A stretch of DNA of 37,112 nt, taken from NCBI GenBank assembly GCA_002104895.1, contig MCFG01000527.1, forward strand, positions 1 through 37,112. Reading direction: 5' to 3'. This DNA comes from Anaeromyces robustus. Lineage: Eukaryota > Neocallimastigomycota > Neocallimastigomycetes > Neocallimastigales > Neocallimastigaceae. The stretch's first letter is position 1; each line of letters starts with the position of its first letter. Position numbers and translations under genes: made by a program. Under the pieces are notes generated by a model, which was not told where the DNA came from, searched no databases, and saw only the letters and a program-made list of their open reading frames with translations. Shown in pieces: positions 19,776 to 32,394 of this stretch.

Positions 19776-19780
19776 AAAGT

Positions 19781-20395
19781 ATTAAATTTATTAAAGGTTA
19801 GAATTAGAAATATTAATAATTATTGTTATAAGAATATAAATAAGATATATTAATAAAGTATTGTAAAATATTTGATATTAATAAAATAATTATTATAAGA
19901 TATTAATAAAATATTATTTAAAATATTATTTATTATATATATAAAGTTTATTATAAAATATTAATAAGATTTATTTAAAATATTAATAAAGATATAGAAT
20001 TTATTATAAGATATTAATAAGATTTATAAAATATTAATAATATTTATTTATTATACGAATATTGATAAAATTTATTATAAGAATATTGATGATATTTATT
20101 ATAAGAATATTTATTATAAGAATATTTATTATAAGAATATTGATAAAATTTATTATAAGAATATTTATTATAAAGTATTAATAAAATTTATTTGATATTA
20201 ATAAAATATTTATAATTTATTTTAAGATATTAATAAATATTGATAATATAAGAATAACTTTTAATATAAATAAAATTATTATGTTTTAAGATATTAATAA
20301 TATTGTAAAGAAGTTTTATTTAATGTTAATTTATATAGAATAAAAGGTTTAAAAATATGAATTCAGAAATAAGGTGTATTTAAGGGAATATTGTA
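19781..20395 (+). repeat. family B repeat (B7), 18 bp upstream of tRNA-Gly copy 2
   Basis: Near-complete forward copy from TTAAAGGTTAGAATTAG to GGGAATATTGTA, with arrays of TTATTATAAGAATATTGATA-like units near 20040-20160. The 18-bp spacer to the tRNA is the same as at tRNA-Gly copy 1. Confidence 0.6.
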
Positions 20396-20413
20396 GTATT
20401 TGGTATATAAGGA

Positions 20414-20484
20414 GCATTGATGGTTTAGTGGTATAATTACCGCCTGCCACGCGGTAGATCCGGGTTCGATTCCCGGTCAATGCA
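20414..20484 (+). tRNA. tRNA-Gly (GCC), copy 2
   Basis: Same as tRNA-Gly copy 1 except for one C-to-T change just before the T stem (GTAGAT instead of GTAGAC). All stems are intact, so it should be functional. A T11 run near 20507 is a good Pol III terminator. It marks the right end of the inverted B-D arrangement. Confidence 0.95.
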
Positions 20485-22434
20485 ATTTTAAATGGTTTTT
20501 TAATAATTTTTTTTTTTTAATCAAGCGGGCTATAAATAATTATAAATGATTATAAATAATGTATTTATATATATATTACAAAAATATTATCATAATCATA
20601 ATTTAAATAATATATAAATATATCCATTTTTAATTATTTTAATTATGATTATGATTATTATTTTTCTTTTAACCTATTATTATTATTATTTTCTTTTAAA
20701 TGCTTATAATAATAATTGAATTTTTGAATAAATATTTATTATATATATAATTATAATATAATTATATTTATATTTTTATAAAAAACTTGAATTTTTATTT
20801 ATTTTTTTTTTTTATTTTTATTTATTTCTTTTTTAATACTATTTATTATTTTTAATTATTATGTATTATTAAAAAATGATATATAAAGATTTTCTTCAAA
20901 AATTTTTATAATATTATTATAATTTGATTTATTATAACAGTTTTTTTTAAATTTATAAGTATATTATTCGATTAAAAAAAGTATTTTTATGTAAACAATA
21001 TATTAAAAAAGTATTATGATAAAGTTAAAAAAAGAAGAAACATCTAATAGAAAGAAAAAAAAGGTATAACAAAAAACATATTATCAAATATTTTATAATA
21101 GCCTATTATATAAATAATGATTATTAATTACATATTATAAAATTTGTATGTGTATATAAATTATTAATATATTATTATTGATTTGATTTTTTATTAAAAT
21201 TATATTTTGTGAATATTAATACCTATAAGATTTTTAAGTTATTCAATAATTTTTAAAGTAAAATAATTATATTTTATATAAATAAATCTTATAAATAAAT
21301 AAATTATTAAACATTTTATTTTATTACTTGTATGAAAGATCATTACAAAAAAGATTCATCAAAATATAATTGAACATTTAACATATACTATTCAATATGC
21401 TATTATTTTTATTTATTTTTCGAAATGACTTTTAATTTATAATAAAATTTTTATATATTATTATAATATTTTGATATTCTTTATTAATCTCTAGAATTAT
21501 ATTTAATATAATATTTTATCATATTATCATATTACGTTTAAATAAATAACTATGATAGATATTAATGTCAGTATTAAAATATAAATATGTTATTAGAGAT
21601 ATTAATAACACATATATTTCATTTTTATATGTAAAATATGTAAAAATAATTCCGTTTTATTTAATTTTGTTATTTTATTATCAAAAAAATATTTAATGTT
21701 ACACAAAATAATTTTTTGACTAATTATTCACTAACTAATAAAATTATTAATTAAAAAATTTAAAAAGAAAAGGAAAAAAAAAAAGGTTACATTTTAAAAG
21801 ATTAACACAATAATTATTAAAAAATAGGTATACATAATTATTTATTTATTTATTTATTTATATTTATTTATTTATTATATTTTATTTTATTTATTTATAT
21901 TTTATTTATTTATTTATTTTTTTGTTTTAGTTAAATAATAATCAAAACCTTAAAATAATAATATATTACAAATAATCTATATTTTTAATAATATATTATT
22001 TTTTAAATTATTTAAACTTTTTTTTTTTTTTTGTTTTGTTTTTTTGTTTTTAATTCTTTTAATTTTATAATTATTATATATTACAAAAATATTCTATACT
22101 TTTAATAATATATATATTATTTTTCAAATTATTTAAACAAATAATTAAAAGTAATTATTAAGTTACTTTTACTTTTGAATTATAAAATACTTAAATATAA
22201 TAATTTTAATAATTTAAATTTTTTAATATTTATATTTATAAAAAATTTTTTATAAATTTTTTTATCAAGATGATTTCTATTATATATATATTGAATTAGT
22301 ATTTATATAGATTTCAACTTAATTTAAATTTGTTTTTTTTTTTGTTTTTTTTTTTGTTTTTGTTTTTTTTATTGTTTTTATCTTTTATTTTGTTTATTAT
22401 TTTGTTTATTATTATTATTATTTTTTTTATCTTC
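20485..22434. other. gene-free AT spacer downstream of the metalloprotease gene
   Basis: Nothing coding is seen. There are TTTA/TTTAT tetranucleotide repeats near 21840-21930 and T/G-rich runs at about 22020-22060 and 22330-22400. The last 100 bp before 22435 would be the 3' untranslated region of the minus-strand gene. No clear polyadenylation signal stands out in this composition. Confidence 0.4.
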
Positions 22435-24690
22435 TTACCAAATTAAACATTTGTTGTTTGGATTCATTGGTGCATTCTTTTGACAATTGAAAGTCTTAGC
22501 AAAATGTTCAGAATTACTGACTACACCATTAACACGGAATTGAGCTGGACTATGAACATCATTTTCAATTTTTGAAATAACGTATTCTGGAGTAGCATTT
22601 ATACACCAACCTTGACCAAAGGAAATATAGAATAATTGATCATAAGAATAATCAGAAAGACCTGGAAGAGCCTTATTACGTTCAACAGCATGTTCTGGAT
22701 CCTTACTTATAGAAATTTTCCAAGCTTCATAAGCACGAGCTAAACCACCATTATCAGCAAGATTTTCTCCAAGAGTATTTTTACCATTAACATAATATTT
22801 TCTACCATATTTATCAGTAATATAGAATTTGGAATATTGATTAATAAAACATTGAGATAATTCTTCAAATTTTTTAAGAGAAGAATCAGACCACCAATTA
22901 GAGAATTTACCATCTTCATCATAATTTTTACCATTATTATCAAAAGCATGAGTTAATTCATGTCCAATAACCATACCAATACTACCATAATTTAAATAAT
23001 CTGGATCATTGCTGTGATAGAATGGAGATTGGAAGATACCAGCAGGGAAATTCATAGAATTATTAAGTAAATAATAATAAGCGTTAATAGTTTGTGGAGT
23101 CATATGCCATCTATCATTGTCATATTGTTGTTTAAATAATTTCAAATTTTTACCAAAAGAGAAACTATCAAAGTTAATCATATTAGTAAAGTAATCATTT
23201 GGTGTAGTTTCAAAACCTTCATAATCTTCACTAAGTTTTTCTGGGTTCATAATATAATCTGGATAACCAATATTATCAGTCATTTTAACAACTTTCTTAA
23301 TAGCATATTCTTTAGTTTTATCATCAAGCCATTTCATTTGTGGAATTCTATTAATCATAGCTTGTTTAATATAAGTAATGGTTAATTCAGCATCCTTCTT
23401 TAAATCTTCAGAGAAATTCTTTTGAACAAAATATTTACCGAGAGCCATACCCATCATTTCTTCAATTTTATTAATACAGAATTCATCTCTTGGTAATTCT
23501 TTTTCGATTTTACCTTCTAAATAAATTTTGAATTCCATTTCTGGTTTTTTTAAATCATCAGAAGCATATTCAATGAAAAATTTAATAATAAACCATTCAA
23601 AGTAGTAAGATAATGAATCAGCATCAATATTATTAAGAACACTACTAAGTCTAGTAAAATATTCTGCTGATAAATTAAAAATCTTAGTAGAGTCAGTAAT
23701 TGGAGTTTTAACTTTTTTAATTTCGAAAAGTTTAGTGAAATAAATTTTCCAATTAATGAATGGATACTTTTTATTTAATTCAGCAACAGTTATTTGATTC
23801 TTTTTATATTCATTAATATCATAAACCTTTTCAAAATCATCTAATGAAGTAATACTAGATAACTTTTCTTCAACACTAACAATAGCATTTGTGATAGTAT
23901 CAATATTTCTTGTAGTAGTTTCACCTTTAAAAACTAAAGTTAAAGTATCTTTAATGTATTTTTTATATCTAGTCATAACACTACGATATTTATAAATATC
24001 TTTAGATAAACCAGCAACATTTTCAAGGATAACAAGAATATAATTATCGGAAAAGTCGTTAAGATAAAGGTTACCCATATCAAAAATAGCTGGAACAGCA
24101 TTAGTATGAAGATTAATAAGTAAATTAGTTAAACCGTCAACAGTCTTTAAAGATCTCTTAATACCTTGAATATTGAATTTTTCAAGTATTTCAAGAATTG
24201 GTTTATTGCCCTTTTTATTAATAGCATCAACATCCATACAAGTATTGTAAACATTCTTTAATTTATTGAAAGTTTCTTCATCGAATTCTTTTTCTTTAAC
24301 AGTTAAAGTTTCATCAACTTCATAATCACCTCTAAGTAATTCACGCATAGTTTCCTATATATTTTATTAAGAATATTATGAAATTATTATTATACAAGTT
24401 AATATCTAATAGATCAATAATTTATATATATATATATATATTTATTTATTTATTTTCAATATATTCAAATTATTTAAATATGTATAAAAAAAAACAAAAT
24501 TCATAATATATATAAAACTAACCCAATTTTCTAATTTGGTAATTAAAAATCCATCAACATAACTTTGACCTTTTGGAATTGGATGTTCGTTCTATTGGTA
24601 TGTTTATATGTATATAAATTTATATTTTAATTTTAATTAATTGATTATTATTTAAGGTAATACCTTTTTTTTTTAATTATTTACTATTTA

Positions 24691-24739
<49 letters not shown>

Positions 24740-25278
24740 CTTACAATCCAACCACCACAACTGAATTTATAGAAATCTTGACATGGATCAACAGAAGGAT
24801 CAAGACTAGTTATAATTCTTTTTGAAATATCATAACATTCTGGTGTTAAGCACTAATAATAACATATAAAATTATAGATATAGATATAGATATATATACA
24901 TTAGAATAATACAATTTTTATAAATTCATTTATATACATATATAGATGTATATATTAAAAATAATATTTAATAATATTTATTTTAATAAAAATTTTTTTT
25001 GGTTATTCTTTTATTACTTCTTCAATATCTTCTGGAAGAAGATTTTCATTAATGTCAATAACTTCATTACCAGTATTGTTGCTTTTTAAGGTAGAAGTTG
25101 TTTTATTAGGAATTTTCTTTGGAGGATTACCCTTGTGACTCTTAATAATATTTTCATTAACTTCATCACCTTCTAAGATAGGAGTAATTCTATTTTTATT
25201 ATTATTAGATTTTCTTAAAGGAGTAGCTGAAACTAAGGAAAGAAGAGAAAGAATAAGAGTAATGTTTTTTATTTTCAT
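22435..25278 (-). CDS. secreted M13-family (neprilysin-like) zinc metalloprotease, four exons
   Basis: The product is predicted to cleave peptides outside the cell or in the secretory pathway. Exons: 25278-25018, 24852-24745, 24591-24523 and 24354-22435, all junctions in phase 0, about 785 aa. Residues 1-18 are a signal peptide (MKIKNITLILSLLSLVSA); an Asn/Lys-rich, then acidic linker follows to about 87. Exon 2 has the M13 start with CLTPEC, DPSVDPCQDFY and SCGGWI; exon 3 continues NEHPIPKGQSYVDG. Exon 4 carries NAYYY and PAGIFQSPFY before the zinc site HELTH (about 611-615), the third ligand in GENLAD (E about 676, D about 680) and a C-terminal CLIW, the CxxW end of the family. Catalytic residues are complete and the length is normal for M13. 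There is no transmembrane anchor beyond the signal peptide. The exon 1 to exon 2 junction is the least certain. Confidence 0.88.
24355..24522 (-). other. intron 3 of the M13 protease gene
   Basis: 168 nt, from GTTAGT after codon Trp of KLENW to ATATAG before GAA ACT ATG. It contains an AT dinucleotide run and a TTAAC branch-like motif near its 3' end. Splicing joins ...KLENW to ETMRELLRG in frame. Confidence 0.75.
24592..24744 (-). other. intron 2 of the M13 protease gene, with microsatellite
   Basis: 153 nt, donor GTAAGT directly after SCGGWI and acceptor CCAATAG before NEHPIP. About 47 bp of ATT repeats (24692-24738) lie close to the donor, so allele length may vary. Confidence 0.78.
24853..25017 (-). 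other. intron 1 of the M13 protease gene
   Basis: 165 nt. The proposed donor is GTAATA after ...PEDIEE and the acceptor TTATTAG before TGC (CLTPEC). Without splicing, exon 1 would stop four codons later. It is the only GT near the end of that frame, but the donor is weaker than those of introns 2 and 3. Confidence 0.6.
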
Positions 25279-28200
25279 TTTTTTTTTGTTTTTGTTATTC
25301 TGATTTATTTATTTTCTTAATTTATTTAATATTCTAATAACAATAAAAAATAATAATATTAATATTATAATTATTTTTAAATTTTTTAAATATAATTATA
25401 TAATTATATAAAATATGATTATAAATATTATATATATTATTTATAATATTTCAATTGAATTAATAATATTTACTTTATTATTTTTATTATTATTATTATT
25501 TATAAAAAATATGTTTAATTTGGTAATAAAAGTATTTTTATTTATTTTTTATATTTAATTTTTTTTTTTTGATAAGTTTTATAAAAGTTGAGAATTTTTA
25601 ATTCCTTTTATAGTTTTTATTGTATTGTTATCTATTATCAGTATTTTCCTTTTTTTTTAAAAAATAATAATAATAATAATAATAAATTTAATAATCTTAA
25701 TAAATTAGTTCAAATATTATTAATAAAATTTGATATAAATTAATATAATAGAAAATTTTCATTGATTATTTTATTTAAAAAAAAATAAAAGAAAATTAAT
25801 TTTAATGTTATTAATATTGATATAATATTTTTTATACATTAAGTATATTATGATATATATTTTATATATAATTATATTATTAATAAATATATATTTTTAT
25901 ATAATTCTTATATGTATTCTTTATATTTATCCTTTTAAAGATATTTCATTTTAACCATAAATCTAAATTATTATCATTTTTCATTACAGTATTTTTTGTA
26001 TTAATTTAAATTGTATAAATTTGTTTTCTTTTTCTTTTTTAATCTATTTAAAATTTAAATTGACTCTCTATATTTCTTATATATATAATTAATATTTATT
26101 ATATATATTAAATATTAATTATACAATTAATTTAATAATTATTCACCAAATTTAATCAATATCTCATTAATCTATTTGTTACACAAATTTTTGTCCTCAT
26201 AATTTCTTTGTTACACATGTAAATTATTTTTTTTTTATTTACAAAAATTAAAAAAAAAATTTTTTTCAATTAACAATTTCATCCTTAATTTATATTATAT
26301 TACTATTGTTAAAAAAATAAAAATAAAAAATAACAATAATAATAGAACTATATAATTAAGTATAAATTAAAAAAAAAACTTAAAAAAGAAAATAAATGCT
26401 TTATTTTATAATAGACGCAATTAAAACAAGAATAAAAAATTGAATAATTAATAATAATTACTATTGGATTACTATTGGTAACTTTAATAATAATAATTTA
26501 AATATAAATAATTAAAACAATTAAATAATTAAATAATAAATCATTAATCTGAAAAATTGTATAATAAAGTAATATACAACTTAATACAATTAAATAAATA
26601 ACAATAATAAAAATAACATTATTCTTATTAATTTTGCAAATATATTTAACTATATTGTATTATATATTATTTATTACTTTTTTTATATTGATGAAACAAT
26701 TTTTTATTAACATTTATTGAATTCTTTTTTAAGTTTTAATTAACTAATTTCTTATTAATTTTTCTTTTTCTTTTTTTTTAATATAAAATGTGGAATTTTA
26801 TATTTTATTATTTTAGTGTCTTTATTGTTTAATAAATAATAATTATAGTACTCTTCTTAAATGTGGATAATATATAATATATATAATATAATATAATATT
26901 AATAGTATAAATCAAGTTTTTATTTGTATATATTATTTTTTTTAAAAAAAAAAAAGGTATATTTTTTATAAAAATAAGAATTTAATAAAAGAAATGATTA
27001 TCTTATAGTTTTTTATTTTTATACAGAATTTTTTGAATATATTAAATAAGAAAATCCAGAATAACATAATATAGTTCATCTCTTTTAATTAATTTTAAAA
27101 GTTTTCTATAGATTTTAATTAAATTAACACAGTTATTTTTACTGGTTTAAATATATTAATAAAAGAATTAAATACATATAAATACATAAAAGATGAAAAC
27201 AAAAAAATTATAATAATAAGTAATTGTAATTGCTTACATTAACAAAATTATATATATAATTAATCGTTTTAAAAAAAATTATTAATAATAAATGTAATAT
27301 AAAAGTAATATAATAGGATATATCCTTTATATATATTATAATATTTGTTATATTATATATAAATATATAATCAATATCGTCAATAGAACTACCATTACTA
27401 ATATTATTTATTTATTTATTTGTTTATTTAATACACATTAAAAAAATCACCTCATTTAGAAAGTATTGTAAATATAATATTAAAATATATTTGATTATAA
27501 TGAATATAATATAATGTAATTAATGCTATTATACTTGATATTCTAAATAACAATAAATCATTAAAGTTTTAATTTATTCTTATTTTGTCAATTTCTTATT
27601 AATATTCAATGCTTTTATTATTAAACTTTATTATTTAATATAAATTCTGAAAATGTAAAAAAAAAAAAAATGAATAATTTTCTATAGCATTGATAAAAAA
27701 ATGAATAAAAAGGTCATGCTATTATTTTGTCAAAATTTTTTAAAAAAAAGTTTGAAACCGCAAAAGATATCATTCTATTAATGGAAAATTATAATTTTTT
27801 ATAGTATTAATTAAAATTAATTTAATTATTATTAAATAAAAAATTAATTAATTAACTAATTATTAATTTTTTAAAAAATATTGAAAAAATTTTTTTTATT
27901 TTCCGATTTTCTGTACTACAATAAATTAATTTGTTCATTATACACAAATTCTATTTTATATTATTTATTATTAATTATTATTTTATTATATTAAATATTT
28001 TTAAATTAGAATATTGTGGCGTTTCACAAAAAAAAAAATTTTTTTTTTTTAAAAAAAAAATTAATCTTTATTTTGTTGCATTTATTTTTATTTACTAATT
28101 TATTTCATTAATTAGATTGACTAATTATGTAATCATAATTATTTATATTTTTTATTAATATTTAATAATCCTTTATTTTTATTTATTTATTTATTTATTT

Positions 28201-28562
28201 ATTATATATATTTATATTGTTATTATTATTATTGTTATTATTATTATATTTATATTTATATTTTTTATCTTTTTATATTTTTTTTATTTTATTATCTTTT
28301 ATTTGTTATCTTCAACTAATAATTGATGATAAATCTTTTTAATATAAAATTTTGATCTTGATTGTGTAAAATATATAAAATGATATGAAAATTATAATTA
28401 TTTAGTTTTTATTAGTAATAAATCTTAATTATTATAAAAAAAATTCAATATTTAAATAATATTTAATATTTTTTGGTAAATAAGGTTTAAAAAAAAAAAA
28501 TTCTCATTTGAAAAAAATATCCTCATTGATATCCTCATTGTGGATAAATTAATATTTTTAAA

Positions 28563-28593
<31 letters not shown>

Positions 28594-28987
28594 TATTTTA
28601 TTTATTTTATTCATATATATAATATAATTAATAAATAGTTTATAATAATAATAATAATATAAAATAATATAAAATAATATATTGATATGACTAATTTATT
28701 AAATATCGAACAAATATGCTAAAATTGTTTTATATAAGAAAGTTTAAATCAAAATCAAAATAAAATAAGGTTACTATAATGGTATTATTAAAAAAAAAAT
28801 AAAATAAAACAAATAAAAGGTCTAATGCTAATTAATAAATACATGTATTTTATAGAAAATAATAATAATAATAAATCATAATAATAATAAATGATAATGA
28901 TAATATTTATAAAAAATGCTAATTATTAAATTATATAAAAGTATATATAATTTATATTTATATTTAAAATTATTTTTATTTATTTTT

Positions 28988-29019
<32 letters not shown>

Positions 29020-29105
29020 ATGCATATAAAATATATATATATTTATTATATATATATAATAAAAATATATTTTTAAATAAATAAATAATACAATGAAAAA
29101 TATTT
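25279..29105. other. gene-free AT-rich spacer
   Basis: This stretch includes the 5' flank and presumed promoter of the protease gene, where T/G-rich runs precede the ATG. No ORF, tRNA or clear transposon end is seen. Notable sequence includes an A11-T12-A10 block at 28028-28060, TTTA repeats near 28180-28200 and 28990-29020, and a repeated TTTGTTACACA near 26177 and 26209. Confidence 0.4.
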
Positions 29106-29176
29106 AGCAGCGGTATGTTTCGATCATACGACCTGTGGGTTATGAGCCCACCACGCTTCCACTGCGCTACGCTGCT
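29106..29176 (-). tRNA. initiator tRNA-Met (CAT), copy 3
   Basis: Identical to the other iMet copies. Its upstream flank differs from theirs beyond the first few bases, because a family B repeat begins 17 bp from the gene. Confidence 0.95.
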
Positions 29177-29193
29177 CTTCTTGGTTTTTTTAA

Positions 29194-29370
29194 TACAATA
29201 TTCCCTTAAATACACCTTATTTCCAAATCCATATTTTTAAAACCTCGTATTCCTTATAAATTAATATTAAATAAAACTTCTTTATTATGTTTATTAATAT
29301 CTTAAAATATAATAATTCTATTAATATCTTTAATAAAAATTATTCATTAGGATATTATCAATATTATATA
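29194..29370 (-). repeat. family B repeat (B8), 17 bp upstream of iMet copy 3
   Basis: It begins TACAATATTCCCTTAAATACACC and continues in the standard B order (ATATTTTTAAAACC, TTCCTTATAAATTAATATTAA) for about 180 bp before becoming unrecognisable. This is a third tRNA type carrying B at nearly the same distance. Confidence 0.6.
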
Positions 29371-30428
29371 ATAATAATTAAGCTTTTAATAATATTCCGA
29401 GAAATAGAATCTAATTTAATATAAAGAATTAATCCAGAAATTGTACTAATGAGAAGTAATTGTTTTAAGATAATCATTAACAATAATTAATAATTAATTA
29501 TGAAATATTTTGACTTATTATGAACATCAAAACATTAAATTTAAATATAAAAATAGTAATTATTAAATATATATTATTTGAAATAGTGTTACTAGAATAT
29601 TATTTACTATATTAAAATAATCAAGTGCTATTCCTGACATTTATACAATATTGAGAATTGTAATTTGAATATAAAATTATCCAAGAATTATTTTTAATAT
29701 TATTCTTATCTATTATAATTGATTATAAAATATTTAAGTATATGTATTATTAAATAATAATATTAACTAATATATTATATTATTTATTAAAAAGAACTTT
29801 TACAAGTTATTTTATTAAAATTAATTATTTTTTTCTAAAACCAAATTATTATAATGATGATTATTTTTAATGTTAGATATTATTATTAATTATAAATTAT
29901 ATTATTTTATCTAAAATAAAAACTACATCTTGACAATAATTATAATTATAATCAAAAAATATAAATATTAAGATTAATATGTAACCCAAAATAATTTTTA
30001 TAGATTTTTAGGTTTGCTAATTATAAAATTTTTTTAGGAGTAATAAATGGAATATTAATAAAAAAGAAAACAATTAGGATTAAATAATTTAATGATGATC
30101 ACTTTTATTTAAAACAAAGAAATTATTTATAATATTTCATAATATAAAGATATTTAAATTTAAATAATAATATATATATGATAAAAATTATTTATATTTT
30201 AAATAAAAAATTATTATTTAATTAAAAATGAAAAATGTAAATAAAATAACAATATATATAATAAAGTTTAAATGTGTAATTATTTAGAATCAATATTAAA
30301 TAACAATAATTAGATTTTAATATTAAAATATATAAAATTAAATAAAAAATGAAAATAAAATAAATTCTTTTTTAAAAAATTTTATTTTTTATTAAAAAAA
30401 AAAAAAAGAAGATGGTAATTAATTTTTT
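29371..30428. other. AT-rich spacer, nothing recognised
   Basis: No reading frame or repeat boundary is supported. A short GC-less purine run (A14 then GAAGATGG, near 30400) precedes the iMet copy 4 flank. Confidence 0.35.
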
Positions 30429-30493
30429 TAAAAATTTATAGTTTAGATTTTATATAAATTAATATTACACAGGATTCACAAAATCTCAATAAA

Positions 30494-30564
30494 AGCAGCG
30501 TAGCGCAGTGGAAGCGTGGTGGGCTCATAACCCACAGGTCGTATGATCGAAACATACCGCTGCT
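30494..30564 (+). tRNA. initiator tRNA-Met (CAT), copy 4, with uninterrupted 5' flank
   Basis: Identical mature sequence, and the only iMet copy on the plus strand. Its 64-bp upstream flank (30430-30493) shares AAAAATTTATAG and TTAGATTTTATATAAATTAA, continuing to ATTACACA, with iMet copies 1, 2 and 5. No LTR is present beyond it, making it the empty-site counterpart of those loci. Confidence 0.95.
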
Positions 30565-32258
30565 AATAAATTTTTAAAAATTTATTTTTAATAATTTATT
30601 TATTTATTAATTATTATTTTTATTAATATTTTATAGGTATATATATAGATTATTTAAATTTTTATTTTTTTAAAATATACATCTATAAATATTATCTTTA
30701 TGATGTAATAATTTTGAAATACAAATAAAAAAAAAAAATAATAAAAATATATAAATAATCAAAAATGAAAAATAAACAAAAAATTCAAATATTAAAACCT
30801 TTTTATATATTTATTATGAAGATATATATGTTATTATTATGAGTCATAATAATTTTATATTTTTAATAATAAAAAAAAGTTATTAATTATAAAGTATTTT
30901 CATAATTAGAATTATTATTATAATTATTGTAATATATATTATTCATTATATATTCTTTTTCTTTTTCTTTTTCTATTAATTAGTATCTTTTTATGTATTT
31001 TTTTTATTTTTTAATTTATTTTTAATATTTCTAATATTTATTATTTTTTATCTTTGAATTAATATTTCTTTATTCATCTTTAATTAATTTTTCCTTTTTT
31101 TTTCCTTTTTTCCTTTTTATATTTATAATATATGTATTCTTTCGATATACATATATTTATTTATGTATATTTTATTTCATTTTATTTTATTTTTAAGTTA
31201 TTTTAATTAAATAAAAAAGAAAACCAAAAAAAAAAAAAAATAAAAGAAATATTAATTATTAAAATTATTATAATTATAAAAATTAATATAAATATATATA
31301 AATATATAAAAATTGATTTTCATTAATTTTAATTTATAATAATAAATTATTTATTTGATCATCATTAATTTAATTATTTTTTTTTATTATTTATCTTTTT
31401 CCTTTTTTCCTTTTGAAAAAAAAGTATAAAAAATAATAATTATAAAAAATATAATATTTAATATTTATCATTTAATTATTGAAAATATCTCATATTTATA
31501 AAAGATAAATAAAAATATTAAGTTTGTTATTGTTAAAAAAATATAACTATTTATTAATTTATTAATTTAATTATAACATGAAACGTTTTATTTTCCTATT
31601 AATAAATTATTAATTATTAATTATTAATTATTAATTATTAATTATTATATGATACCTTTTCTTTTAATTTTTTTTTCCTATTAAAATATGAATTTTTACT
31701 TTTCATAATTTATAATGATAGACCATTAATAATTAAATAAATTAATAAATAATTACTTTTTATTTTTTTTTCTTTTTTTTTTTTTTCCTTTTTTTTTTCT
31801 TTTTCTTTTTTTTTATTTTCTATTTAAAATTTTATTTACTGGGAAAATAATAATATAAAAATAATAAAAATAATAATTTTAAATATTAATTAATTATATA
31901 TAAAGATATATTGAGATATCATTAAAAAATTATAAAATAAAAATACCATTAAAAAAATTATAAAAAGTTTTCTATTTATTAATTTTATTTTATTGGTTAC
32001 TGTGTAAACTTTTACAAAGTAATAAAAAAAAATTATTTTTTCTGTATAATTTAAAATTTTTGTTGTATTATAAGAATGATTTAAATGAATTATATAAAAT
32101 ATTTAAATAATTACCAATAAATATATATTTTTTTTTTTACTTAATAATAAAAATATTTTTTAATATATTAAATAGTAAATAAAAGAATTTTTTTTTTTTT
32201 TTTTTCATTTCTTCATTTTATAAAAAATTTGGTATATAAAAAAAAATGAAAATTATTT
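30565..32258. other. gene-free AT spacer with a TTAATTA tandem repeat
   Basis: No gene is seen. About six copies of a 7-bp TTAATTA unit lie at 31607-31648. Long T runs and C/T-rich patches occur near 31085-31115 and 31765-31815. Confidence 0.4.
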
Positions 32259-32329
32259 AGCAGCGGTATGTTTCGATCATACGACCTGTGGGTTATGAGC
32301 CCACCACGCTTCCACTGCGCTACGCTGCT
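32259..32329 (-). tRNA. initiator tRNA-Met (CAT), copy 5
   Basis: Identical to the other four copies. The upstream flank matches copies 1 and 2 for about 65 bp and then joins a family A LTR. Confidence 0.95.
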
Positions 32330-32394
32330 TTCCTTGAAATTTTATGAATCTTGTGTAATATTAATTTATATAAATCTAACCTATAAATTTTTTT

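Noticed and set aside
15945-20395. CRISPR-like or satellite array in the B repeats
   Set aside because: The ~20-bp TTATTAATATC/TTATAATAAAT units are degenerate, unequal and without spacers; the organism is eukaryotic. They are better read as internal repeats of a mobile element.
22740-22949. 69-codon frame inside the M13 protease exon
   Set aside because: It is an alternate-frame shadow of the HELTH-to-GENLAD region.
29012-29215. 67-codon minus-strand frame
   Set aside because: It crosses initiator tRNA-Met copy 3 and low-complexity sequence; not a gene.
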